DNA from: Anaerococcus marasmi
Lineage (GTDB): Bacteria; Bacillota; Clostridia; Tissierellales; Peptoniphilaceae
NCBI RefSeq assembly: GCF_900290195.1
Contig: NZ_OLMF01000004.1
Coordinates: forward strand, 1,415,501-1,479,500
Direction: 5' to 3'
DNA: 64,000 nucleotides
Below are positions 16,119-24,442 of this stretch, one piece after another (within the stretch, counting starts at the first letter, position 1; each line of letters opens with the position of its first letter). A model generated the notes under the pieces. The model was given only the letters and a program-made list of their open reading frames with translations, did no database searches and had not been told where the DNA came from. The translations under genes were made by a program, and so were the position numbers.

Positions 16119-18083
16119 CTATCTTTCGTTTGCTCTTGGGTCGATGGCATCTCTTAAGGCGTCACCGATTAGGTTTACAGAAAATGATGTCAAAAATACT
16201 GCAAGTGCTGGGAATACCCATCTCCACCAGTAAGTGTTTAGTACATCTGATGATTGGGCTGCAGTAAGCATATTACCCCAAGAAGGAGTTGGCTCTTGTA
16301 CACCAAATCCTAGGAAGGATAGACCAGATTCTGTTAGCAAGTTTCCAGCATAACCTATAGTCGCATTTACAATTACTATTGATAAGATATTTGGGAAGAT
16401 GTGCTTGATCATAATAGACCAGTTCTTAACTCCCAAGGCTCTCGCCGCTGTTATATAATCTCTTTCTCTTTCGGCAAGGATTTGTCCACGGACAAGTCTT
16501 GCAAGTCCCGTCCAACCAAGTAGACCTAGAAGAATCATAACCATAGTGATTCTTTGCTCTTGGCTTGCTCCTGGTGGGAGTAGGGCTGATAGAGAAATCA
16601 ACATTGGATAGAATGGGAAAGATGCCACAATCTCAGAAAATCTCATCAATACATTGTCTATCTTTCCTCCAGCAAAACCTGAAATCATACCGATAAGTAC
16701 ACCGAGGACTATTTGAATTACTGTAGAGATCAAAGAGATTACCATGGTCATCTTACCACCGTGGATTAGTCTTGTGAAAATATCACGACCTTGATCGTCA
16801 GAACCAAATCTAAAACCATTTAGACCCCAAGTTTCGATTTTGCCTTCTTTGTTTACTGCGTAATTGTTAAAATATGAAGAATAAATTTGATCGAATTCTC
16901 CTTCTGGAGTCTTTAGCTCTCCGTAGTTTTCCTTACCCCATTGGTAGATTTTTCCGTTTTCGTCAAGGGCTGTGAAAACTGAATCACTTGCCTTGATATC
17001 TACAAGAGGAGCTTCAAATTTAGGTATCGCATCTCCTGAAACCTTATCTCTAGTAGGTCCCCAAACATAGAGCTTGCCATCTTCCGATAGGGCTGCTGCT
17101 GATGAAGATGTTAGGGCTACTTTTTTAGTCTTAACCTTGCCTGTCTTAAGCTCTTCTGGCATTTGAGTATCAATTTCTGCACCCATTACACCCAAAAGTC
17201 TTATAGATCCGTCCTTCATTATAGCTAGGATATTAATTGGATTTGCTGCAAAATCTACAACTTGTCCCTTTATATCAGAAGGAAGAAGGTTAAGTCTACT
17301 CGCAAGGGTTGATCCCCATACAACTAGGTTGTTTTTCTTTGTAAGAATTACGGAGTATTGAACACCTGCTCCGAGTTTTTCGATTCCTTCCTCTTTTACC
17401 TTAGCCTCATCCATCGGTGGCATTTGGTTTTGTTGGAAGGCATTGTTACCCCAACCGTATATCTCGTTATCTTCTGTAGCAGCAATGATATGCCTATCTC
17501 CTGCCGCTATATCTACGATTTTTTTGTTAGCTAAGGCTTCTTTGGCCTTATCAGGAATTTCTAGTACCTTATCTTCGTTGTCAGATCCCCAAACATAGAC
17601 ATTTCCCTCTTTGCTAAGTCCTGCAGAGAAGGTATTACCTATAGAGATCTTCTCAACTCCTTCTTTTTCTAGATCAGAAGGATAGTTCATATAAGCTCCA
17701 CCTGGAGCAACATTAGTTAAGTTTCCTTGGGAGTAGTATTGGTTAAATGGAAGAACTTTACTTCCTACAAATACTACTAGGACTATCGCTACAAAAAGCA
17801 TAAGTCCTATAATACCCAAAGGGTTTCTAAAGTAGTTTCTAAGGGCTACCTTTCCCGGAGACATGATAGCTTCTTCTTTTAACTTATCATTTTCGTCTTC
17901 CTTTCTTGGTCCCTTATCCACATTTTTATTATCACTGTGGAGTAATTCGTCATCTGATTTATTGTCAAAGGAATTATTACTGTCGTTAAATTCTTCTCCC
18001 TTAGATAATGTGAAGGCTCTTAAGAAGAAATTTTTCAAGAAACTTCCATATGATTTTACAGATTTTTTTAAAGTCGTATTCAT
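16119..18083 (-). CDS. oppC: Oligopeptide ABC permease OppC with an inserted seven-repeat RCC1-like domain
   Basis: Membrane permease of the Opp importer, 654 residues; the family is normally about 300-350. A long acidic cytoplasmic N-terminus (1-75) precedes helix 1 (about 89-107). Residues about 143-420 carry seven RCC1-type repeats of the form IxxIxxGxxxxxALxxDGxxYxWG: ISIGNTFSAGLSKEGNVYVWG, DIAAGDRHIIAATEDNEIYGWG and five more, the expected number for a seven-bladed propeller. The normal OppC sequence then resumes at FGSDDQGRDIFTRLIHG (426-442) and runs to the end, with the permease EAA-type loop RALGVKNWSIMIKHIFPN. The frame is continuous. By OppC topology the insertion lies outside the cell, facing the binding protein. 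Confidence 0.93.
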   Translation of the reverse strand: MNTTLKKSVKSYGSFLKNFFLRAFTLSKGEEFNDSNNSFDNKSDDELLHSDNKNVDKGPRKEDENDKLKEEAIMSPGKVALRNYFRNPLGIIGLMLFVAIVLVVFVGSKVLPFNQYYSQGNLTNVAPGGAYMNYPSDLEKEGVEKISIGNTFSAGLSKEGNVYVWGSDNEDKVLEIPDKAKEALANKKIVDIAAGDRHIIAATEDNEIYGWGNNAFQQNQMPPMDEAKVKEEGIEKLGAGVQYSVILTKKNNLVVWGSTLASRLNLLPSDIKGQVVDFAANPINILAIMKDGSIRLLGVMGAEIDTQMPEELKTGKVKTKKVALTSSSAAALSEDGKLYVWGPTRDKVSGDAIPKFEAPLVDIKASDSVFTALDENGKIYQWGKENYGELKTPEGEFDQIYSSYFNNYAVNKEGKIETWGLNGFRFGSDDQGRDIFTRLIHGGKMTMVISLISTVIQIVLGVLIGMISGFAGGKIDNVLMRFSEIVASFPFYPMLISLSALLPPGASQEQRITMVMILLGLLGWTGLARLVRGQILAERERDYITAARALGVKNWSIMIKHIFPNILSIVIVNATIGYAGNLLTESGLSFLGFGVQEPTPSWGNMLTAAQSSDVLNTYWWRWVFPALAVFLTSFSVNLIGDALRDAIDPRANER

Positions 18084-18084
18084 C

Positions 18085-19047
18085 TTAAGCCTCCAATTGA
18101 ACTCTTGGATCTACTAGGGCATAGGCCACATCCATCAATAAGTTTCCAAGAAGAGTAAGCACAGCATAAAACATTGATAGGGCAAGAATTACATTGTAAT
18201 CTTGAGCCATTACAGCCATTATCAGTTCGTTACCGATTCCCCTAAAAGAGAAAATTCTCTCAGTTATAGCTGAACCCGAAAACATTCCAAGTACAGCCCA
18301 AGTTAGGGCGGTAACTACTGGTATAAGGGCGTTTCTAAAGGCATGAGAATAGATTACGGTCTTCTCTTTTAAGCCCTTACTTCTCGCTGTTCTTATATAA
18401 TCTTGGTCTAGGGCATCTAACATAGAGTTTCTTACATATCTTGATAGGGATGCAAGTGAACCTATGGTTAGGGTCGCTGTTGGTAAAACTAGATACTTAA
18501 CCCATTCTCCAAAGGTATTTTCTCTAGGCATACCATTAGCAGGAAACCATCCTAGCCTAAAGGCAAAGACGAATATCAAAATAAGTCCTATAAAGAATAC
18601 AGGAATTGATAGACCCACTAGGGTCAAAGTCTGGAAGGTCTTATCAAAAGCCCCTCCCTTGTGCGTGGCCGACCTTATTCCTATAAGGACCGAAAGTACA
18701 AATGATAGAATTGTCGAACCAATATTTAAAAATATGGTGTTTTTGAGAGGCTCTGATAGATATTCAGAAACTGGTCTTCTAACTCTGGTAGATTCTCCCA
18801 AATCACCCTTCAAAGTTCTTCCAAGCCATCTTACATATTGCTCAGGCAAGGACTTATCGAGTCCATATCTTGCTTGAAGTGTTTGGTATAGCTCTTCTTG
18901 CTCTTGCTTAGTCATACGACCTGTAGTAGGCATCATAGCCTTGATTGGATCTCCTGGCATAGCTTTAGAGAAAGCAAAAAGCATTATGGATATAATTAGA
19001 GCTACTGGTATTAAATTTATGATTCTCTTAACTATATAACGAAACAT
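18085..19047 (-). CDS. oppB: Oligopeptide ABC permease OppB
   Basis: Membrane permease subunit, 320 residues, normal for OppB/DppB. It begins with the typical MFRYIVKRIINLIPVALIIS helix, has the FxFGDLGESTR-like external segment (GRTLKGDLGESTRVRRPVSEYL), and ends with the EAA-type loop RTARSKGLKEKTVIYSHAFRNALIP and the VDPRVQLEA tail. No insertion is present, unlike its partner OppC. A strong GGAAGGGAAG site precedes the ATG. It is the first gene of oppBCDF plus the small membrane protein gene; the binding-protein genes lie upstream on the same strand behind their own terminators. Confidence 0.95.
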   Translation of the reverse strand: MFRYIVKRIINLIPVALIISIMLFAFSKAMPGDPIKAMMPTTGRMTKQEQEELYQTLQARYGLDKSLPEQYVRWLGRTLKGDLGESTRVRRPVSEYLSEPLKNTIFLNIGSTILSFVLSVLIGIRSATHKGGAFDKTFQTLTLVGLSIPVFFIGLILIFVFAFRLGWFPANGMPRENTFGEWVKYLVLPTATLTIGSLASLSRYVRNSMLDALDQDYIRTARSKGLKEKTVIYSHAFRNALIPVVTALTWAVLGMFSGSAITERIFSFRGIGNELIMAVMAQDYNVILALSMFYAVLTLLGNLLMDVAYALVDPRVQLEA

Positions 19048-19171
19048 ATCTTCCCTTCCTATTTTTTATAACATTGAGATTCGTTATCTTGTTAAAGTAT
19101 ACTGATAAATATGTAGTCTTTTTTAAAAAAATGATAAACAAACCCAAGTTAATAATTTTTATAATTTATAT

Positions 19172-19198
19172 GTTATAATATTAGTCGTATTTTGTCAA
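19172..19198 (-). promoter_or_regulatory. Possible oppB promoter
   Basis: On the minus strand TTGACA (19193-19198) and TATAAC (19172-19177) lie about 125 bp upstream of oppB, with a 15-bp spacer. The hexamers are good but the spacing is short. The rest of the 341-bp space between oppB and oppA holds only the oppA terminator and a catabolite-element-like site. Confidence 0.4.
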
Positions 19199-19240
19199 CC
19201 ACCTATCTTATTTAATTATTATATAAAGAGGTCCGCCAAA

Positions 19241-19254
19241 TGTAAACGTTGGTA
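19241..19254. promoter_or_regulatory. cre-like site upstream of oppB
   Basis: TGTAAACGTTGGTA matches the catabolite-responsive element pattern TGNAANCGNTNNCA at nine of ten fixed positions. It lies about 40 bp upstream of the possible oppB -35. Binding by CcpA is inference. Confidence 0.35.
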
Positions 19255-19342
19255 AAATAACGACATAATTATGCATATTATTTCATAACTTTATGATTTT
19301 TTTGCAATTACATTTGATAGTTTATGTATAATCGCAATAAAT

Positions 19343-19370
19343 AAAATAAAAAGGCTCACTCAAGTGAGCC
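19343..19370 (-). terminator. Terminator of the first oppA gene
   Basis: Perfect 8-bp stem GGCTCACT/AGTGAGCC (19353-19360 and 19363-19370), followed on the minus strand by TTTTTATTTT. It would separate oppA from oppBCDF transcription. Confidence 0.9.
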
Positions 19371-19388
19371 CCTTTAATTTACTTATTA

Positions 19389-21584
19389 TTAGTTTTCCAA
19401 AGTAAGAGCATTTATTTGATCTTCTGATTGCCATACTGGCGTATTAACATCGAATCCCTTAACTCTCTTTGTGTAACCTGTGTGAAATTGGTTAGCGTAA
19501 AGTGGGATTTCTGGTAGGTAATCATTGTACCAGATTTCGAATTCTTCCCAGTTATCTAAATATTCATCCTTTTTATCGGCAGGTGTCTTACGTAGTTTAA
19601 CTGTCAACTCATCAGCCTTTGGATCATTTACCTTAGAGTAGTTGTAAGGTCCTTCTGAGTTATATTGATACCATGGATCAAATGGTGTACCGAAGTCTGT
19701 ACCCATGTTGAACGCTGTATATTCTGGGTCTTCTTCTGGATAGTAGTAGTAGTTTAGAAGAGTTGCGAATGAACCAGCTGTAACATTGTATTCCATACCA
19801 ACCTGCTTAGCATTGTTTGGTACTTGGTTAGAGATCAATGTTGTAATTGGTGATTCATCAGAACCATATTGGTTAACTACAAGCTTCTTACCATTTTCAT
19901 CATATCTATAATAGTCAAATCCATCTGGGTTAGATGCGAAAGCTTCATCAGCCTTAGCCTTATCCCAAGGTGTAGTTCCATCAGCCTCGAACTTGTAAGG
20001 TGTTTTGTCAAGAAGGGCATTAGCTTGATCTAAGTTCATTTGGTAGTTGATTAGCTTACCTTCAAGATCTGCTCCTCTTTCCTTATACATCCATTGGCTG
20101 CTACCATACATACCGTTAGTTACAACACCGTATCCACCAGCGAAGGATTGTACGAAGCTATTTCTATCCATTAGGTGAGCGATAGCTTGTCTAACTTCTT
20201 TGTATTTTGTACTTCCTCTGTCTGTTAGGAATTTTACGTTACCATAACCGTTTCTTTCGAATGTGTTATATCCACCGATCTTTCCGCTTTCAGCAGCTTC
20301 TCTCATTCTATCGATTGGACCACCTTCAGATTCTTGTTCCCAAAGATCGATATCTCCATTTTCAAGTAAGTCTACAGCAATCTTTGCGTTTACAGTTTGA
20401 AGGATTACATTAGGAATTGTAGCCTTATCACCCTTGAAGTTTCCAGCATAGTTTTCGTTTAGGCTTAGTTTAACCATGTTGTTTTCAAATGATTCAAACT
20501 TGTAAGGTCCTGTTACAACTGCTGGATTAAGTCTATATTCATTAACTTCCTTAAGCATAGCTTCATCGATAAGTTGTTGAGTAGGATCTACATCTCCATT
20601 TTTACGCTCTTCTAGGTCTTTAATTGCTTCATCGTGAGCTTGTTTAGCTTCTTCGTAAGCTTTTTTGTCCTCTTCTGCTGCATCATCTGCTGGAGCTGGA
20701 TTGTTTTCTTCAAAGTCTTCTTTTTGTTTTTTGATTTGTTCATCCAGGTTCTTTACATAGTTTTCTTTCTCTTCATCACTAACTTCATAGCCTTCCTTAG
20801 CAACAAGCTTGTTACCTTCTTTAGAAAGAGCTAAGTTTTCGTTTAGATAGTGCATTGGGTGTGGTGCAACAGCTAGTAGAGATGCTTCTTCGTAGTATGG
20901 AAGGAATGATGCATCAATTGTAACCTTGAATGTGTAGTCATCTACTTTCTCAAGACCTTCAAATACATCACTATCGCCCTTCTTGTAAGCTTCATATCCC
21001 TTAACTGAGTCAGCTCCTGGGTTTGTGGAACCTGTTAGTTTGGTATATTCTGGGTGAGTGTGAAGTAGGGCACCGAATAGGAATTCATCTGCCTTGATTG
21101 GTTCGCCATCAGACCATTTAAGATCTTGTTTGATCTTGAATGTAACAGTCTTTGATCCATCTTCGTTATCTTCTGATAAAGGCTCACCATCTAGAACAGC
21201 TGTATTATTTACCCAAGCTCCAGATTCGTCTTGAACAACTGTTTGGTAACCGTTGTTTCCTTCGATACCAAGATATTTTCTAACCTTAACATCTCCTGAG
21301 TTGTTTGTCCAACCACCATAGAAGTCTCCGTTAAGCTCACCAAGACCTACTACTAGAGTGTCGTCTGATGTTTGTGCCTCAAAGTCTTCAGTGCTTTGTT
21401 CACCAGCTTCTTCACCTTCAGCTGCATCTTTATCGTCTGTAGCTTCTTCGTTTTTATCTTCAGTTTTTGTATCTGCGTCATTATTAGCAGCTTTGTCGTC
21501 TTTATTTTCTCCACCGCCACAAGCAACTAGAGTACTAGCTAGTCCAAGTGCCATCAATGAAGAAAAAACTTTTTTCATTTTCAT
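19389..21584 (-). CDS. oppA: Oligopeptide-binding lipoprotein OppA, copy 1
   Basis: Extracellular peptide-binding lipoprotein (SBP family 5), 731 residues; family members are usually 530-600. The signal peptide ends in a lipobox LVAC with the lipidated Cys22. An acidic linker to about residue 72 is followed by the SBP_5 fold, with the KIKQDLKWSDGEPIKADEFLFG segment (150-170) diagnostic. An insertion of about 60 charged, mostly helical residues (about 268-330, rich in EEK and KAYEEAKQ) is present. The C-terminal half has QAIAHLMDRNSFVQSFAGGYG. It is a close paralog of the gene at 21982-24126, with its own promoter and terminator. ATG at 21584 follows GGGGGAA; a second in-frame ATG two codons on is possible. 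Confidence 0.93.
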   Translation of the reverse strand: MKMKKVFSSLMALGLASTLVACGGGENKDDKAANNDADTKTEDKNEEATDDKDAAEGEEAGEQSTEDFEAQTSDDTLVVGLGELNGDFYGGWTNNSGDVKVRKYLGIEGNNGYQTVVQDESGAWVNNTAVLDGEPLSEDNEDGSKTVTFKIKQDLKWSDGEPIKADEFLFGALLHTHPEYTKLTGSTNPGADSVKGYEAYKKGDSDVFEGLEKVDDYTFKVTIDASFLPYYEEASLLAVAPHPMHYLNENLALSKEGNKLVAKEGYEVSDEEKENYVKNLDEQIKKQKEDFEENNPAPADDAAEEDKKAYEEAKQAHDEAIKDLEERKNGDVDPTQQLIDEAMLKEVNEYRLNPAVVTGPYKFESFENNMVKLSLNENYAGNFKGDKATIPNVILQTVNAKIAVDLLENGDIDLWEQESEGGPIDRMREAAESGKIGGYNTFERNGYGNVKFLTDRGSTKYKEVRQAIAHLMDRNSFVQSFAGGYGVVTNGMYGSSQWMYKERGADLEGKLINYQMNLDQANALLDKTPYKFEADGTTPWDKAKADEAFASNPDGFDYYRYDENGKKLVVNQYGSDESPITTLISNQVPNNAKQVGMEYNVTAGSFATLLNYYYYPEEDPEYTAFNMGTDFGTPFDPWYQYNSEGPYNYSKVNDPKADELTVKLRKTPADKKDEYLDNWEEFEIWYNDYLPEIPLYANQFHTGYTKRVKGFDVNTPVWQSEDQINALTLEN

Positions 21585-21626
21585 TGGTTTTCCCCCTAAA
21601 AAATTAAGTAACTTTTATATTTATAT

Positions 21627-21655
21627 ATTTTAACTCAATGAATAGATTTTGTCAA
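21627..21655 (-). promoter_or_regulatory. Promoter of oppA copy 1
   Basis: Minus-strand TTGACA (21650-21655) and TAAAAT (21627-21632) are 17 bp apart, about 45 bp upstream of the start codon. Confidence 0.65.
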
Positions 21656-21780
21656 GAATTTCCTAAAGTTTTATGCACTATATAGAATTTTTATTCTTTA
21701 TATTTCTTTAATATTAGGGATTTTTGAATTATATTCATGTAATATAATACAGGTATCTAGGTCTTGTTAAAGTGATAATC

Positions 21781-21821
21781 TGTTGAATTTCAACATCCGC
21801 CATACTTTTCTCTACGAGAAA
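21781..21821. promoter_or_regulatory. Two adjacent palindromes between the oppA genes
   Basis: TGTTGAA-T-TTCAACA (21781-21795) is a perfect 7-1-7 inverted repeat, and TTTCTC-TAC-GAGAAA (21807-21821) a perfect 6-3-6 one. They lie about 200 bp upstream of oppA copy 1 in a 397-bp space that otherwise holds only a promoter and a terminator. They could be operators or part of an unassigned RNA. Confidence 0.4.
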
Positions 21822-21913
21822 TTATTTATAGAATAATTAACTTCTTGTATTTTTATTTTTCTAATGATAGGGCAAATGCTTTGCCTAAATAATACAAATA
21901 AAAAATTTCCATC

Positions 21914-21949
21914 AAAAAAGAGGTGATTATCTAAATCTCACCTCTTTTT
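21914..21949 (-). terminator. Terminator of oppA copy 2
   Basis: Stem GAGGTGA/TCACCTC (21920-21926 and 21938-21944) extended by A/T pairs on both sides, with a T-run on the minus strand; it could also work in the other direction. Confidence 0.85.
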
Positions 21950-21981
21950 CGATCTTTTACTTAATTTATTTATAAAAATCT

Positions 21982-24126
21982 TTATTCAATTGTCATAGCA
22001 TTGATTTGATCAGCTACTTGCCATACTGGTGTCATCACGTCAAAGCCTTTAATCCTGTTGGTATAACCTGTGTGGAAGACATTTGAGTAGAGTGGGATTT
22101 CTGGTAGGTAGTCGTTGTACCATTTTTGGAATTCTTCCCACTTATCTAGGTAAGCTTCCTTATCTCCTGGCTCTGTTCTTCTTAGGGCAGTAGTTACTTC
22201 ATCCGCCTTTGGATCGTCTACCCTGTTTTTGTTAAATGGACCTTCCTTTGAATAGTATAGCCATTGGTCAAATGGTGTAGCAAAGTCTGTTGCCATTGAG
22301 AAGGCTGTATATTCTGCATCTTCCTTAGGGAAGTTGTAAAGGTCTATTAGGGTTGAGAAGGATCCGCTTGTTACGTTATATTCCATTCCAGCTTGTTTAG
22401 CATTTGGAGGAAGTTGGTTAGATATTAGGGTTGTAATTGGGGATTGTTCTGCACCATATTGATTTACAACGAGCTTGTTTCCGTTTTCATCATATCTATA
22501 GTAGTCGAAGCCTTCTTGGTTTTTGTTAAATTCATCAAGAGCCTTGTCCTTATCCCAAGGAGTTGTTCCATCAGCTTCGAACTTGTATGGAGTTTTGTCA
22601 AGAAGTTCATTTGCCTTATCGATATTTAGAACCCAATTTACCAATTCTCCTTCGACGTCTGCTCCTCTTTCCTTATACATCCATTGGCTTGTACCGTACC
22701 TACCGTTAGTTACAACACCATAACCACCTAAGAAGGATTGGACGAATTCATTCCTATCCATTAGGCTTGCTATAGCTTGCCTTACTTCCTTGTATTGGGT
22801 TGCTCCCCTATCTACTAGGAAGGTTAGGTTTCCATAACCATTTCTCTCGTAAGAACCTACTTGGATTTTGCCATCTTCTGCTGCTTTTTTGAGTTGGTCG
22901 ATCTTTGATCCGTCAGCTTCGCCTTCCCAAATATCTATATCTCCATTTTCTAGAAGGTCTGGTCCAATGTTCTTGTTTACCAATTGAACAATGATATGAG
23001 GAATAGTTGCCTTATCACCTTTGAAGTTTCCTTGGTAGTTTTCATTTAGGTCAAGTCTAACCATGTTGTTTTCGAACTTATCGAACTTGTATGGTCCACA
23101 GGTAACCTTAGGGTTAAATCTGTAATCACTTGTAAGCTTGATCATAGCTTCTTCGATGAGTAATCTAGTAGGATCCACGTCTCCGTCTTTACGAGCTTCA
23201 AGATCTCCTACTTGATTGTCTAATTCTTCCTTGGCTTCTTTGTATTCGTCACTTTCCTTATCAAGGCCTTCGCTATCTTCTTCGAAGCCTTCTTTTAGGA
23301 TTTCTATTTGTTTATCTATAGATTTCTTGTAGTCGTCTATATCCTTATCTGTAACTTCATAGCCTTCTTTAACTACAAGCTTCTTTCCATCTTCTGCTAC
23401 AGCTAGGTTTTCCCCTATATAATGCATTGGGCTAGGTCCTGCGTTTGAAAGGACTTCAACTTCATAATATGGTAGTTGTGAAGGATCTACTGTTAGACTA
23501 AAGCTATAGTCGTCATGTTTTTCAATTCCTTCAAAGCTATCTGTCTCACCATTTTTGAAGGCCTTGTAGCCTAAGAGCGCGTCTGCTCCTATATTCATAG
23601 ATGCAGTAAGTGGGTTAAAGTCCTTGTCTGATTCTAGAAGGATTCCAAATATATAATCATCAGCTGTGATAGGCTCTCCATCTGACCATTTTAGGTCTTT
23701 CTTTATGGTATAAGTTGTTGTTCGTGAGCCATCTTCGTTAATCTTTACTTCAGGGTCTTTTTCAAGGGCAGCTGTGTTTGTTTGAAACTTACCTTCCTCG
23801 TCAAGAACATAGCAGTCATAGCCGTTGTTTCCTTCTATACCCATGAATCTTCTTACCTTTACGTCGTTTGCATCATTGGCATAGCCTTGGATGAAATCTC
23901 CATTTATGGAATCAACTCCCACTACTATAGTGTCATCAGATGTTTGCTTTTCAAAATCTTCTGGAGTCTCTGACACTTTTTCATCTTCTGTTGCTTTTTC
24001 AGTCTCTTCATTTTCGCTCTTTTTATCCGCTCCACCCTTGGTTGAATCTGTGCTAGATCCACATGCGGATAGACTTAGGATGAGTCCTAGAGCCATTAGA
24101 GATGAATAAACTTTTTTAATCTTCAT
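21982..24126 (-). CDS. Oligopeptide-binding lipoprotein OppA, copy 2
   Basis: Second peptide-binding lipoprotein of 714 residues, aligning end to end with the neighbouring oppA. It shares the signal peptide with lipobox LSAC, the SNGDFIQ-like start region, KIKKDLKWSDGEPITADDYIFG in place of the equivalent stretch, the charged insertion (KDIDDYKKSIDKQIEILKEG and following), and nearly identical stretches such as NELLDKTPYKFEADGTTPWD near residue 520. Differences concentrate in the acidic linker, the insertion and parts likely to line the ligand pocket, so the two may take different peptides. The gene is directly upstream of copy 1 on the same strand, with its own promoter and terminator, which points to a tandem duplication. 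Confidence 0.93.
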   Translation of the reverse strand: MKIKKVYSSLMALGLILSLSACGSSTDSTKGGADKKSENEETEKATEDEKVSETPEDFEKQTSDDTIVVGVDSINGDFIQGYANDANDVKVRRFMGIEGNNGYDCYVLDEEGKFQTNTAALEKDPEVKINEDGSRTTTYTIKKDLKWSDGEPITADDYIFGILLESDKDFNPLTASMNIGADALLGYKAFKNGETDSFEGIEKHDDYSFSLTVDPSQLPYYEVEVLSNAGPSPMHYIGENLAVAEDGKKLVVKEGYEVTDKDIDDYKKSIDKQIEILKEGFEEDSEGLDKESDEYKEAKEELDNQVGDLEARKDGDVDPTRLLIEEAMIKLTSDYRFNPKVTCGPYKFDKFENNMVRLDLNENYQGNFKGDKATIPHIIVQLVNKNIGPDLLENGDIDIWEGEADGSKIDQLKKAAEDGKIQVGSYERNGYGNLTFLVDRGATQYKEVRQAIASLMDRNEFVQSFLGGYGVVTNGRYGTSQWMYKERGADVEGELVNWVLNIDKANELLDKTPYKFEADGTTPWDKDKALDEFNKNQEGFDYYRYDENGNKLVVNQYGAEQSPITTLISNQLPPNAKQAGMEYNVTSGSFSTLIDLYNFPKEDAEYTAFSMATDFATPFDQWLYYSKEGPFNKNRVDDPKADEVTTALRRTEPGDKEAYLDKWEEFQKWYNDYLPEIPLYSNVFHTGYTNRIKGFDVMTPVWQVADQINAMTIE

Positions 24127-24165
24127 GCTAACCTTCCTTATTTAATATTTTATGAAATTGTTTAC

Positions 24166-24194
24166 ACTCTACCTTTTTTATTCATTTTAGTCAA
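24166..24194 (-). promoter_or_regulatory. Possible promoter of oppA copy 2
   Basis: Minus-strand TTGACT (24189-24194) and TAGAGT (24166-24171) are 17 bp apart, 40 bp upstream of the start. The rest of the 316-bp space up to the amidase gene shows only a terminator and AT-rich sequence. Confidence 0.5.
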
Positions 24195-24401
24195 AGATTT
24201 GTGTATAAGTATTAATTTACTTTCTTGTATTTTCACATCTATCTTATAAAGAATTATTGTTATAAAGACATCCTCTAAATAAAAACAACATTTCAAAAAT
24301 AAATCTTATTCACAGATTATTCGTATAAAGATTTTCTAAAGCACTCAAAGTCCATAATATTGAAATAAATTATGTATTTTTCTAAATTTAATTCTATAAA
24401 T

Positions 24402-24434
24402 AAAAAAAGAGCCTACTTCTATCAAGTAGAACTC
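24402..24434 (-). terminator. Terminator of the amidase gene
   Basis: Hairpin with CTACTT/AAGTAG as its core and outer GAG/CTC pairs (24409-24434), followed on the minus strand by a run of seven or more T residues. Confidence 0.75.
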
Positions 24435-24442
24435 CTTAAATT

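Noticed and set aside
16119-18083. OppC with RCC1 repeats as an assembly or annotation chimera
   Set aside because: One frame runs through without stop codons, the permease parts on both sides are complete and in the right order, and codon use does not change.
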